Shown piece by piece: positions 1 to 7,535 of a DNA stretch of 31,916 nt. A program made the position numbers and the translations under genes. Below the pieces are notes generated by a model. The model did no database searches. It had not been told where the DNA came from and was given only the letters and a program-made list of their open reading frames with translations. Origin of the DNA: a virus; IMG/VR virus record IMGVR_UViG_3300048833_000788, positions 1 to 31,916 of that record, one strand, 5' to 3'. The stretch's first letter is position 1. Every line of letters begins with the position of its first letter.

Positions 1-2286
1 CAGTCCGCCTGCCAGGTTATTGAACGTGTAGCCATAGCCGCGGATATTGCCCGTGCCTTCCCACGTGATGGTGCCTCCGTTGTTGATCGTCCCGTAAAGC
101 CCCTTGGTCGTGGTGCCACTAATGTTGATCGCTCCACTGTTGGCGACGGTCACCGTTCCATACAGTGTTCCGCTCGTCCAATTGAGCGTGCCTCTGACAA
201 TAATGTGATTGCCCGACGCACCGCTACTTACCGTAACACTACCCCCAGAGGGAATTCTCACGACGTCTCCGCCATGTGGAACTCGATCCAAATCCCAATT
301 GCCAGGCACATCCCAACTATTCGAAACGTACCCTGTCCAGTTGATGGAGGGAGGGTCATCCAAATCAAGATTGGCAGAATCGGACACCACCGTGCCAAAG
401 CTATTGGTGACAACGACCGAATAATCATCTCCGTCGCGGGACATCGAGGTATCGAGGGTGGAGTATCTTGAATCGGTTGCACCTGTGATGGGCGATCCGT
501 TGCGCCGCCACTGATACTTGAGGTTTGGGTCTGCCGCAGAGGAGGCGGATACCGAGAAAGTCGCTGCCGCCCCCCATGGAATCGTCAGTGGTTGCGGTTG
601 GCCGGTGATGGTGATCTCGCCATTCGCAAATCCGACCTGCAATGTGTATGGATCCGTGATGCTGAATGATCCACTGCCGACGGGGTAGCCATAGACGCGA
701 ACCCAATAGGTGCCCGCTACCGTTGCGTCGTGAGAAATGCTCTCCGCTTCGCCGGCATTCCCGTATGAGCCTTTCAAATACGCGGAATTAGGCCCGAAAA
801 GTTCAATGTCAAAGTCGAGGCCGGTAGGAACCGAGAGGTTAAAACTCAGTTTGCCGGGGGTGGATACCGTGACTTTGAACCAATCGAAGTCATTCGGTGA
901 GGAGACTCGGGCCTGCACACTTGCGGCGAAGGTCAGTGGAGTTGCCTGTGCCGAAGTATTATTGGGTTCGTGGTCGTCGGAATCTCCGCCGGGCACTGGA
1001 GTGGCATTGTCCACGGTGACATTGCGCACCGCGGTCGTTCCGAGGAGGGTTGTGCCGTTGTAGGCTTTCGCGAGCAGTTGATGCGTCCCTTCAGTGCTCA
1101 TTGTGGTGTCCCACGACCAAGCAAAAGGCGAAGCCGCGTCCGTGGCTTGGCGGATTCCATCGAGAAAAAACTCAACCTTCGTTGCGCCCGGGGCGTTTGC
1201 GTTAACGGTCGCAATGTTGCGAAGGACCGCGCCGGAAGACGGAGCGGTGAGTGAAACACCGAGCGTTGGTGTCACAGTCAAGGTTGCCACCCGACTCGCT
1301 ACCTTGCCAAAATCATTCCACACCTCAACCTGATAGATGCCGGGAACGGCCAAGGAGAAACTGGCGCTATTCCCTGTGTAACGTTGGTTATTTACATACC
1401 AGTCATAATTCAACGGCTCGCTGCCTTGGGCTCCGACCGTGAACGTGGCCATATCGCCTTCTGCGATCTGCAAATTCACTAGATCGGTAACAATTGACGG
1501 TGCCTGTGCTGTTGCCGTTCGGCGAAACTGCCCTGCAATGTTGCGCTCATCGCCCCCAAGCAGCGCCACTGATTGAGATGCCTGCCAGACTGCCTCGGCA
1601 TGGTCGAAAAACTGAGCGGGCGTGTATCCCGGGACGGATCCGTAAAGGTAGCTTAGCGTGCGAAAGAGCCAGCCGTTGCCATCCTTCGTCACCGGGTTTC
1701 CCTCTGCTTCGAGGACATCGAAAGGGGTGAGATCGCGAATAGCCTCGAAGGAATTGAACTTCCGCACCTGGAAATAGAGTTCGAGTTGTTTCTTGAATGA
1801 GGTCTGCGCGACTGTCTGCTGAAAATTCAGCAATGCGTTTTCGATTGGCCACGTCGCCAACTGTGCGACTGCGCTGACGCCAGAAAGACCGGCTTGTGCT
1901 AGAAGGTAGTCGATCGACTTGTCAGTTGCGTATTTCTCCGCCTCGCTGGCCGCCTTGCGGTAGTCGCCTTGCCGCAGCGGGGTAGCGATGCTCGGGACGC
2001 GGATGAAGAACTTGATCCAACTCTTGAAAGGGATGCCGGAGTATGAGGTGTCGAGGGCTTCTGAGAGAACATCGTCGGAAAGATCCGTGATTTCCCAAGT
2101 ATTGCGGACGTAGTCTTTGACCTGTTGGTCGGTGAGATCGGCTCTTGCGAAGGTTACAAGAGCGAAAAACACCAGCATCGCAATGAATGGCAGACCGAGG
2201 TATGTCCTTGGGCGCTGGTCGGTCAAGGGGTGGCACGTGTGTTTTCCCTGCATTAGTGATAGCTGATTGTCTTGGGGGGCTATCAT
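1..2286 (-). CDS. Large secreted Ig/PPC-domain protein, 3' end missing
   Basis: The reading frame is open from an ATG at 2286 to the left edge, so 762 residues are visible and the C-terminus is cut off. Residues about 29-49 form a hydrophobic segment ending in Ala-Arg-Ala, a likely signal peptide. A helical region follows to about residue 260. Next come an Ig-like domain, a bacterial Big-type domain (about 340-425), a PPC domain opening with DDHEPNNT, a second Ig-like domain with YQWRRNG, and a Gly/Thr/Asn-rich beta-helix-like stretch starting at a W..NW..DRVP motif. Such mosaics are exported or surface proteins, often with C-terminal sorting tags. No catalytic domain is visible. It lies beyond the capsid operon terminator, so it may be a host gene flanking the element rather than a phage gene. 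The long N-terminal tail before the signal peptide suggests that the true start could be Met37 (about 2178). Confidence 0.8.
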   Translation of the reverse strand, partial: MIAPQDNQLSLMQGKHTCHPLTDQRPRTYLGLPFIAMLVFFALVTFARADLTDQQVKDYVRNTWEITDLSDDVLSEALDTSYSGIPFKSWIKFFIRVPSIATPLRQGDYRKAASEAEKYATDKSIDYLLAQAGLSGVSAVAQLATWPIENALLNFQQTVAQTSFKKQLELYFQVRKFNSFEAIRDLTPFDVLEAEGNPVTKDGNGWLFRTLSYLYGSVPGYTPAQFFDHAEAVWQASQSVALLGGDERNIAGQFRRTATAQAPSIVTDLVNLQIAEGDMATFTVGAQGSEPLNYDWYVNNQRYTGNSASFSLAVPGIYQVEVWNDFGKVASRVATLTVTPTLGVSLTAPSSGAVLRNIATVNANAPGATKVEFFLDGIRQATDAASPFAWSWDTTMSTEGTHQLLAKAYNGTTLLGTTAVRNVTVDNATPVPGGDSDDHEPNNTSAQATPLTFAASVQARVSSPNDFDWFKVTVSTPGKLSFNLSVPTGLDFDIELFGPNSAYLKGSYGNAGEAESISHDATVAGTYWVRVYGYPVGSGSFSITDPYTLQVGFANGEITITGQPQPLTIPWGAAATFSVSASSAADPNLKYQWRRNGSPITGATDSRYSTLDTSMSRDGDDYSVVVTNSFGTVVSDSANLDLDDPPSINWTGYVSNSWDVPGNWDLDRVPHGGDVVRIPSGGSVTVSSGASGNHIIVRGTLNWTSGTLYGTVTVANSGAINISGTTTKGLYGTINNGGTITWEGTGNIRGYGYTFNNLAGGL

Positions 2287-2577
2287 AAGTTGATTTCTTA
2301 AGGGCTGCGGAAGAGAACTGACGACTTTTCCAGACGACTCCAGCGGACAATCCGCCTGCATCTCATGGCTGTGCAGATCCTCTTATTTTGGTTGACCAAG
2401 TCGAGCCGAAACCAATGCCAACGTGGCATTTCTTGATAATTGTTAATCATTCTCTGAAATAACGATCCCCGAATGATCAGGAGTTTCCACCGGCACGCAG
2501 GCGTCTCGAAGGACTTCAACGAATGCCTCGGTGGCAGTTTGGATCGCGTTCGAGCACCAGTCGGCGTGTCGACTCAC
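2287..2577. other. Non-coding gap with one small hairpin
   Basis: No convincing gene lies here. A perfect 7-bp hairpin, AATGCCA-ACG-TGGCATT, sits at 2414-2430, followed on the plus strand by an AT-rich patch. It lacks a T run on either strand, so it is more likely an operator or RNA structure than a terminator. The region should hold the promoter of the secreted-protein gene, but I could not pick out a clear -35/-10 pair. It is also the likely left boundary of the phage-like element. I compared it by eye with 26880-27250 and found no shared direct repeat longer than about 8 bp, so no attachment site is called. Confidence 0.5.
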
Positions 2578-2617
2578 ACAAACAAAACACCCTCTCCCGG
2601 TTTCCCGAGAGAGGGTG
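2578..2617 (-). terminator. Rho-independent terminator after the capsid gene
   Basis: Read on the minus strand, a 9-bp perfect stem (CACCCTCTC paired with GAGAGGGTG, arms 2609-2617 and 2588-2596, 12-nt loop) is followed at once by TTTTGTTTGTG. It begins about 30 nt beyond the capsid stop codon. It therefore ends the head operon directly after the major capsid gene, where a lambda-like phage would continue into connector and tail genes. Confidence 0.85.
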
Positions 2618-2645
2618 ATGGATGCCAATCGAACTCCAAAGAAGC

Positions 2646-3542
2646 TTATGGTTTGACGATGCGCTTGAGGGCGTCGGTCTTGGCCGGGGCGAAGCCGTAA
2701 AGACATTCGAGGGTGACGAAGATCTTGTTGGCGCGGGTGTCGGTGAAGCGCAGGTAGCCGAAGGTCATGCCCGTGGTGGGATCGGTGACGGCTCCGGCCT
2801 GCTGATAGTCTGCCACCGGTTGGAGGTAGCGCATGGCCACCGCGACGGCGCTGGAGTGGGCCGCGAAGCCAACGAGCTTTTCCGCGTGATCCGACGGGAT
2901 AAGAGTCGTCTCGTGCAGGTTGAATCCGGCGATCCGTTTGACCATGCCTTCGGTGACGGCTGGGGCATTGAGGTTCAGGTTGAAACTCTTGGCCACCACG
3001 TCGTCGGCGAGCATGTTGGTGTAGTATCCAGCATCGAGCACCAGCGAGCGCGGGTTGGGCGGCATCTTGGCATTGCCGCAGGCTTCGCGCAGGCTGAGCA
3101 CCTTCTTGTAATCGAAGGCGGTGGCGGCGAGCGCGGCGATGCCCGGAGCGCCGAAGTTGGCGAGCGTGATGCAACTGAAGATGTCCACCAGCACGTCCTG
3201 GGCGAGTTGTTGGGCGGCGGCTTCCACCAGGGCTTCGAGCGCGTTGAGCGATGTCTCGGCGGATTCCCTGGCGGTGACGTGGACGGTCTTGTATTTGTGG
3301 CGGTTGAGCGTCACCGGAACCACGGTGACCGTGGAATCGGCGTTGGCCGAGTAATCGCCTGCGAAGTCGCTCGATTCACTGGGCGCGCCGACAAGCGGAA
3401 CGCGCACGGTGTCGAGCTTGTCGGCTGGCTGCGGACTGAAGTCGGTGGAGAACGCCGTGACCGGCAAGAGGTTCGACATAAAGGGCATGAGCGCCCGTTG
3501 GGCGACCTTGATGTCTTTGACGTTGGTGAGGGTGTTGGACAT
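2646..3542 (-). CDS. Major capsid protein
   Basis: A 298-residue protein at the position of the lambda coat gene, directly after the protease/scaffold gene. The sequence fits an HK97-fold coat protein: an N-terminal arm, a PVTLNRHKYKTVHVTARES strand-helix region around residues 75-95, a long helix rich in Ala/Leu near 100-130, and a C-terminal FTDTRANKIFVTLECLYGF strand close to the end. The family assignment rests on gene order and general composition rather than on a signature motif. It starts 9 nt after the protease stop. The start has no Shine-Dalgarno and lacks the GTTGACA motif found before many neighbouring genes. A strong terminator follows, so this is the last gene of the head operon. 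Confidence 0.8.
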   Translation of the reverse strand: MSNTLTNVKDIKVAQRALMPFMSNLLPVTAFSTDFSPQPADKLDTVRVPLVGAPSESSDFAGDYSANADSTVTVVPVTLNRHKYKTVHVTARESAETSLNALEALVEAAAQQLAQDVLVDIFSCITLANFGAPGIAALAATAFDYKKVLSLREACGNAKMPPNPRSLVLDAGYYTNMLADDVVAKSFNLNLNAPAVTEGMVKRIAGFNLHETTLIPSDHAEKLVGFAAHSSAVAVAMRYLQPVADYQQAGAVTDPTTGMTFGYLRFTDTRANKIFVTLECLYGFAPAKTDALKRIVKP

Positions 3543-3551
3543 GGCGTGTTA

Positions 3552-4043
3552 TCAGGCTTGGTGTTTGAGGATGAGGGCTTGTTGTTCGGGAGTGAGCTTG
3601 CGCCAGAAGGCGGTCTGCTCGGCGGGATCGGTGATGGCGGCAAAACGCGCGTGAAGATCCGCAGCCTGGGAGGCATCTCCGGCAGGGGTCACTTGGGCGG
3701 GCATCGTGGTGCCGGTGGAGGCGACGACGCGGGCGACTTCGAGTTGAAGTTTGCGGTCGAAGTCGGTTTGCGATGCTTCTAGTTCGGTGATGCGTGATTG
3801 CATCGAGGTGACTTGCACCTTTGCGGCATCCCGCTCGGTGATGAGATTGGCGGCTTGGCTCTTCGCGTCATCGCGCTCCGCTTTCAGCGTGTCGATTTCG
3901 GCGGCAAGCAGTTCCACTTCGCCGCGCAGGGAATCGACGCTGGTCGAGGCTTCGTTGAGCAGTTCGGTCTGGGCTTGGTGGTCCCGCTGGAGGTTCACAA
4001 CCTCGGTGCGGGCTTCGGCGAGTTCGTCTTCGATGGTCTTCAT
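3552..4043 (-). CDS. Nested scaffold protein, in-frame internal start (gpNu3-like)
   Basis: Met274 of the protease gene (ATG at 4043) would start a 163-residue protein made of the coiled coil and the conserved C-terminal tail, without the protease domain. This is how lambda makes gpNu3 scaffold. Support here is more than analogy: the same GTTGACA-N14-ATG arrangement that precedes many true starts in this element lies at 4058-4064, inside the protease coding frame. The spacer can fold ACCG-CATCA-CGGT. The product would assemble inside the procapsid and be removed by the full-length protease. Expression from this start is inferred, not shown. Confidence 0.6.
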   Translation of the reverse strand: MKTIEDELAEARTEVVNLQRDHQAQTELLNEASTSVDSLRGEVELLAAEIDTLKAERDDAKSQAANLITERDAAKVQVTSMQSRITELEASQTDFDRKLQLEVARVVASTGTTMPAQVTPAGDASQAADLHARFAAITDPAEQTAFWRKLTPEQQALILKHQA

Positions 4044-4862
4044 CGACCGTGATGCGGTGTCAACCGACGCGTGATAGACGCGCAATCGGCGCATCGCGTC
4101 GGCGCGGTCTGGAACCATGCCCGCGAGGTTGTGGCGTTGGGCCTGTTTGCCGCTGAAGGTTTGGCCTTCCATGGCCTCGGCAGGAATCGCACGGCCGCGG
4201 GAAAGCACTGCGTCATGAAACTCGGCCGCGATCTCGGCAAGGTTCGATTGGATCAACTCGCGCTGGTCGTCTGTTAGCGGAGTGCCGGGCGCACCCATCG
4301 CTTTGTATTTGCCGACGGAGAAGACTTCGACCTTGATGCCCGCCTTATCGAGGGCAGCGCTATTGTCGATCACAGCCTGCACCACGCCAATGGAGCCGAC
4401 TTGAGCGGATGGTGTGGCGTAGATGGCGCGGGCTTGGCTGGCGATCCAATAGGCCGCCGAGCACATAAGCCCCGACGAGAACGCATAGACGGGCTTGCTT
4501 CCATTCAAAGCCTTCACCGCCGTTGCGAGTTCCGGAGTGCCGGCCACGGTGCCGCCAGGCGAGTCGATGTTGAGAAACACGGCCTTGATGTCGTCGCGTT
4601 CGCCTGCCTCACGCAAAGCCTCGCCGATGTCTTCGGCACTGGTGGCACCGAAGAAGATCCGAGCGAAGAGATCGGGCTTGCGAAGGATTGGCCCTTCGAT
4701 GGCAACCACCCCGATGCCATCCTCAATGGTAAGCAGCGGGCTTTCGGATGCCTGCTTCGGGAGGAATCCGCCGCGATCCACCAGTCCCCGCAACGAGGCG
4801 GCCATGGATTGCAGCGCTTCAGGTTGGATCAGCCACTCGCGATGTTGAATTACCGGGTTCAC
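3552..4862 (-). CDS. S49 prohead protease with C-terminal scaffold domain (lambda gpC-like)
   Basis: This 436-residue protein joins a signal-peptide-peptidase-like (S49, SppA/gpC) protease to a coiled-coil scaffold. Residues 43-265 contain the NIDSPGGTVAG oxyanion segment (98-108), the nucleophile Ser135 in GLMCSAAYW, and the catalytic Lys in SVGKYKAMG (Lys185 or Lys187). Residues about 276-380 are heptad-like and rich in Glu, Ala and Leu. The C-terminus (DPAEQTAFWRKLTPEQQALI) resembles scaffold tails. In lambda the same gene yields protease gpC and scaffold gpNu3 from an internal start, and a matching in-frame Met274 exists here. The start is GTG at 4862, preceded by GTTGACA 13 nt upstream. 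Role: cleaves scaffold and coat during procapsid maturation. Confidence 0.92.
   Translation of the reverse strand: MNPVIQHREWLIQPEALQSMAASLRGLVDRGGFLPKQASESPLLTIEDGIGVVAIEGPILRKPDLFARIFFGATSAEDIGEALREAGERDDIKAVFLNIDSPGGTVAGTPELATAVKALNGSKPVYAFSSGLMCSAAYWIASQARAIYATPSAQVGSIGVVQAVIDNSAALDKAGIKVEVFSVGKYKAMGAPGTPLTDDQRELIQSNLAEIAAEFHDAVLSRGRAIPAEAMEGQTFSGKQAQRHNLAGMVPDRADAMRRLRVYHASVDTASRSMKTIEDELAEARTEVVNLQRDHQAQTELLNEASTSVDSLRGEVELLAAEIDTLKAERDDAKSQAANLITERDAAKVQVTSMQSRITELEASQTDFDRKLQLEVARVVASTGTTMPAQVTPAGDASQAADLHARFAAITDPAEQTAFWRKLTPEQQALILKHQA
4044..4064 (-). promoter_or_regulatory. GTTGACA start-site motif, internal scaffold start
   Basis: GTTGACA at 4058-4064 with a 14-nt spacer to the ATG at 4043. 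It lies inside coding sequence, in a reading frame that did not need this exact heptamer. It is the instance that argues most for a role in translation starts. Confidence 0.5.
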
Positions 4863-4882
4863 GCCCGGTAGGCGATGTCAAC
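4863..4882 (-). promoter_or_regulatory. GTTGACA start-site motif, protease gene
   Basis: GTTGACA at 4876-4882, 13 nt before the GTG at 4862. Its TGA is the stop codon of the portal gene. The spacer can pair CGCC with GGCG. No Shine-Dalgarno is present. Confidence 0.5.
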
Positions 4883-6317
4883 GACCAGGCGGAGGTTCTT
4901 CCGGCTCGGGCAGAGTGACGGGCATGCCATTCGGTTTCCAGAGCATGTCCACCGGCACTCCGTATTTCGCCGCTGTATCCAGGATGAGCTTGGCATCGCT
5001 GGCGCGGCGTTCGATTTCCTCGCCAAAGTCGGCACCCTGTTCGTTGAAATGATCCGACAGGGTTTTCAGGCCCATTTCCACGTCGGCACGGTTTTGTTGC
5101 GCCTCGCGTCCGGCATCGACTGTGACCCGTTTCGGTGGAACTGTGCAGATCCTCCACCAGCCAACGACCGGCGGCAGAAGCCCGCGTGCGATGGCGTCGC
5201 CTATCACGTAGGCCCACACCGGTCGGATCAGGCGGCGTTCGAGGATCATCTGTCGAAATGAAAATCGCCGGTCGGCCTTGGCGACAACCAATCTAACACC
5301 CGCGCCGCCGACCTTGCTCGAATCTGCCGCAAACTCGAAGGGGATCATTCCGAGTGCGGAGTCGCGACGAAGGTATTCGAGGAAACCGGTGAAGGTCGGA
5401 CTTGGGCGGTTGGACTGGAAACTGTCGAGTGACTCGTCGGGTTTTAGAGCAATCAATTTGCCGCCGACGATGCGTTGCAGCGAAACCGGATCGCTGGACT
5501 CACTGCCACTGGCCGCGCCACCGACCACGAAGTCGCCGTTGTCGTCGATCTCACCGCGAGCCGTCTTGAGGATGCGGGCCACGTCGGCGTTGTCCTTCAC
5601 CGCGTGCTTTTCGAGAGCGAGCAATTCCATTTCATCGAGCACATGATTGATCGAGTGCTGGATCGTCGGGTGAGACCGAACACCACCGGCCCACTCGGGT
5701 TCGTGGATATGGAGAACCGACGCGGCGGGCAGATCACGGTGTTTGCTGTTGTCCTCCAATGTTCGATAGAAAACCGGTGCGCCCCACGCATCGAGGCCGA
5801 CTCCGTCGATGGTTTCCTGTGAACCGAACTGGTCGCCTACGCGGTGGGATTCGATCAACTGGATGCGTGGTTCGCCTTGGGTGTCGCGGGTCTTGTGGAT
5901 GAAATACTCGCCGTCGATGTCCATGCCTCGACAAACGAGCGCCTGGCATTCCTCGAACGAGAACCGCCGCGTCACTTCACAGCGGGGCGACCACATGGCG
6001 AAGTAGGCTTCTGCGGTCCGGTTCCACACCGGATCTGGTGATTGCGCCTGGACGCGGATGCCGTCGCCGGTCGAGTAAATCGCCATGTTAGCGACGAGCT
6101 CCCGCACGAATCCGCTGTTCTTGTGCATGTATCGCGACTTGCGAACCAGCTCGGTGCGGACACCCGGCGTGAGTTCGTTGCGGGCGTCGGTTGGAGATGC
6201 TCCAGGCACACTGCCGCGACGTGGAGACCAGTTTGCCGACTCGTATGGCGAGCCCCACGCCTTCGGAACGAGAATCGGCGGCAACAGCAGATGCGCGATG
6301 TGCTTGAGGCGGTTCAT
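4878..6317 (-). CDS. Portal protein, lambda gpB family
   Basis: A 479-residue protein matching the lambda-type portal family (Phage_portal_2) in length, position and sequence. An N-terminal region contains NELTPGVRTELVRKSRYMHKN. It is followed by GDGIRVQAQS, the CRGMDIDGEYFIHKT strand region, VLHIHEPEWAGGVRSHP and TGFLEYLRRDSALGMIPFEF near residue 340. The portal forms the dodecameric ring at one capsid vertex, through which terminase pumps DNA. The ATG at 6317 overlaps the stop of the gpW-like gene by 4 bp (ATGA), which decides the start over longer upstream options. The C-terminal residues are Pro/Glu-rich. In lambda relatives the portal connects to the tail through gpW and gpFII. Only a gpW-like gene is seen here. 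Confidence 0.93.
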   Translation of the reverse strand: MNRLKHIAHLLLPPILVPKAWGSPYESANWSPRRGSVPGASPTDARNELTPGVRTELVRKSRYMHKNSGFVRELVANMAIYSTGDGIRVQAQSPDPVWNRTAEAYFAMWSPRCEVTRRFSFEECQALVCRGMDIDGEYFIHKTRDTQGEPRIQLIESHRVGDQFGSQETIDGVGLDAWGAPVFYRTLEDNSKHRDLPAASVLHIHEPEWAGGVRSHPTIQHSINHVLDEMELLALEKHAVKDNADVARILKTARGEIDDNGDFVVGGAASGSESSDPVSLQRIVGGKLIALKPDESLDSFQSNRPSPTFTGFLEYLRRDSALGMIPFEFAADSSKVGGAGVRLVVAKADRRFSFRQMILERRLIRPVWAYVIGDAIARGLLPPVVGWWRICTVPPKRVTVDAGREAQQNRADVEMGLKTLSDHFNEQGADFGEEIERRASDAKLILDTAAKYGVPVDMLWKPNGMPVTLPEPEEPPPGR

Positions 6318-6574
6318 TTCGGGAGATGGCCGGAGATGAAGGACGCGGCGGCGATGCGCGGCTTGCCGTAGGTGGCGGGGTCTAACACGCGGAGCGCATG
6401 GCCGCATTCCTCAAGCACCTGATCGACCGGCATGGTGAACTGCTTCGAAGCCGAGCTGCCCGCCTCGTTCCAGGTCATGAGGGTTTTGCCCTCGATCAGA
6501 AATTCCTTCGCCCGCTGCTGGATCGCGAGCACTTCGGAAATCGTGAAGCCGGTGATGAAGAGTCCGCGTGCCAT
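6314..6574 (-). CDS. gpW-like head-completion protein (by position)
   Basis: An 86-residue protein placed just before the portal gene, as gpW is in lambda. It has an N-terminal helix (TISEVLAIQQRAKEFL), a GKTLMTWNEAGSSASKQF beta-hairpin-like segment, then a second helix (VDQVLEECGHALRVLD). The helix-hairpin-helix order and size match the gpW fold, in which the protein plugs the portal after packaging. No diagnostic residues are available, so the call rests on order, length and predicted secondary structure. The start lies 13 nt downstream of a GTTGACA motif and 22 nt after the endolysin stop. Its end overlaps the portal start. Confidence 0.55.
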   Translation of the reverse strand: MARGLFITGFTISEVLAIQQRAKEFLIEGKTLMTWNEAGSSASKQFTMPVDQVLEECGHALRVLDPATYGKPRIAAASFISGHLPK

Positions 6575-6594
6575 GTCAGGTTGCGCCTGTCAAC
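6575..6594 (-). promoter_or_regulatory. GTTGACA start-site motif, gpW-like gene
   Basis: GTTGACA at 6588-6594, 13 nt before the ATG at 6574, in the short gap after the endolysin stop. The spacer can pair CAGG with CCTG around a CGCAA loop. Confidence 0.5.
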
Positions 6595-6596
6595 GG

Positions 6597-7154
6597 TCAG
6601 GCTATCTGCCTGCCGCTCTTCCGAATCTGGCGCGCCTCGGCAAGCGTGACTCCGGTCTTCAGATGAAGGTGTGGCTTGTCTTCAGGACTCTTCCAGCGTC
6701 CACCCCATTCGAGCCCGAGTTCCTCTCCGATCTCTCCGCACCGGTCCATCAGGGGACTGTCCCATTGCGGTTGCCCGTTGGCGTCGAAGACCACGAAGTC
6801 CCACGCCACGCCGAAGTTGTGCCACGAATAGCCGGGCATGGCGTTGGTGACCTTGGAACCGGACTTGGTTCGACCCTGTGCATAGAGTTCAGCCTGTTCA
6901 TCGTAGGTCCGCAGGCCGCAGATCACCTTCACGTTGATTCCCTCGGCACGGCATCGCACCAGCCATTCGCGTGCCTTCGCCTGTGCGCCGGGAACCAGTG
7001 TGGCGATGTTCGCCTCGGAACGGGAATCGAAGGTCGGGACCTGCGAAATCAGCCCGAACTTGGCCGCCACCGCATTGGCCGTCTGGTCGCCCGGGACGCC
7101 ATCAGCGGTGATTCCCAAAAACGATTGGATCTTCTTCCACAGTGCCGCACTCAT
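6597..7154 (-). CDS. Endolysin: M15 (VanY/L-Ala-D-Glu type) peptidase
   Basis: A 185-residue cell-wall peptidase. Residues 5-35 (WKKIQSFLGITADGVPGDQT) look like half of a peptidoglycan-binding repeat. The C-terminal two thirds carry the M15 zinc site: His112 and Asp119 in SWHNFGVAWDF, and PHLHLK (161-166) near the end, with the catalytic Glu probably in EWGGRWKSPED. YDEQAELYAQGRT is also typical of VanY-like endolysins. It would cut peptide stems of peptidoglycan to release particles. It has no signal peptide, so it would depend on the adjacent holin-like protein. It starts 3 nt after that gene. Placing lysis genes between terminase and portal is unlike lambda, where they sit before the packaging genes. 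Confidence 0.9.
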   Translation of the reverse strand: MSAALWKKIQSFLGITADGVPGDQTANAVAAKFGLISQVPTFDSRSEANIATLVPGAQAKAREWLVRCRAEGINVKVICGLRTYDEQAELYAQGRTKSGSKVTNAMPGYSWHNFGVAWDFVVFDANGQPQWDSPLMDRCGEIGEELGLEWGGRWKSPEDKPHLHLKTGVTLAEARQIRKSGRQIA

Positions 7155-7157
7155 GTC

Positions 7158-7535
7158 TTACTTAGAAGTGCGGGGTTCCACGATGATTTCGAAGCGACCG
7201 TCCGGATGAACGGTGAGTCGTCCGTCCTTGCTGATGAACTCACCAGTGACCACGGGTGGCGTGGAGCACGAGGCAAGGAACGGCACGGTCAGCGCCGCCA
7301 TGGCGAAGCAGAACAGACCGATCTTGAACGATTTGTTCGGCTTGCCGTCGTCGAAGAGATCGCCGAGCACGACGACGAGTTCTTTCACGGCGAGGGCAGC
7401 GGGACCGGCGGCGAGCATGTATTTCGCCATGCCGGGTTCAAGCAAACTGGCAACGCCAGTCAGATCGAGGGCAGCGAGCGTGGAAAGGCCGGAACCAACA
7501 AAGGTGAGGAAACGAAGGATAGTGACGGTTTTCAT
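7158..7535 (-). CDS. Holin-like membrane protein with a C-terminal lipobox
   Basis: A 125-residue protein with hydrophobic stretches at about 6-27, 37-58 and 72-89. The third ends in Leu-Ala-Ser-Cys90, a textbook lipobox, followed by a 35-residue polar tail. The first half resembles small holins. The second half (positive KPNKSFK, hydrophobic core, lipobox, short periplasmic tail) resembles a lipoprotein such as an outer-membrane spanin. The ATG overlaps the TerL stop by 4 bp, and a GTTGACA motif lies 16 nt upstream inside TerL. Its position beside the M15 endolysin supports a lysis role. Whether it acts as one protein or as two (an internal start near Met79 is possible) cannot be told from sequence. 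Confidence 0.6.
   Translation of the reverse strand: MKTVTILRFLTFVGSGLSTLAALDLTGVASLLEPGMAKYMLAAGPAALAVKELVVVLGDLFDDGKPNKSFKIGLFCFAMAALTVPFLASCSTPPVVTGEFISKDGRLTVHPDGRFEIIVEPRTSK

Noticed and set aside
2622-3782. 386-residue plus-strand open frame over the capsid and protease genes
   Set aside because: It is antisense to genes with clear phage order and motifs. Its Gly/His/Val-rich product has no domain features.
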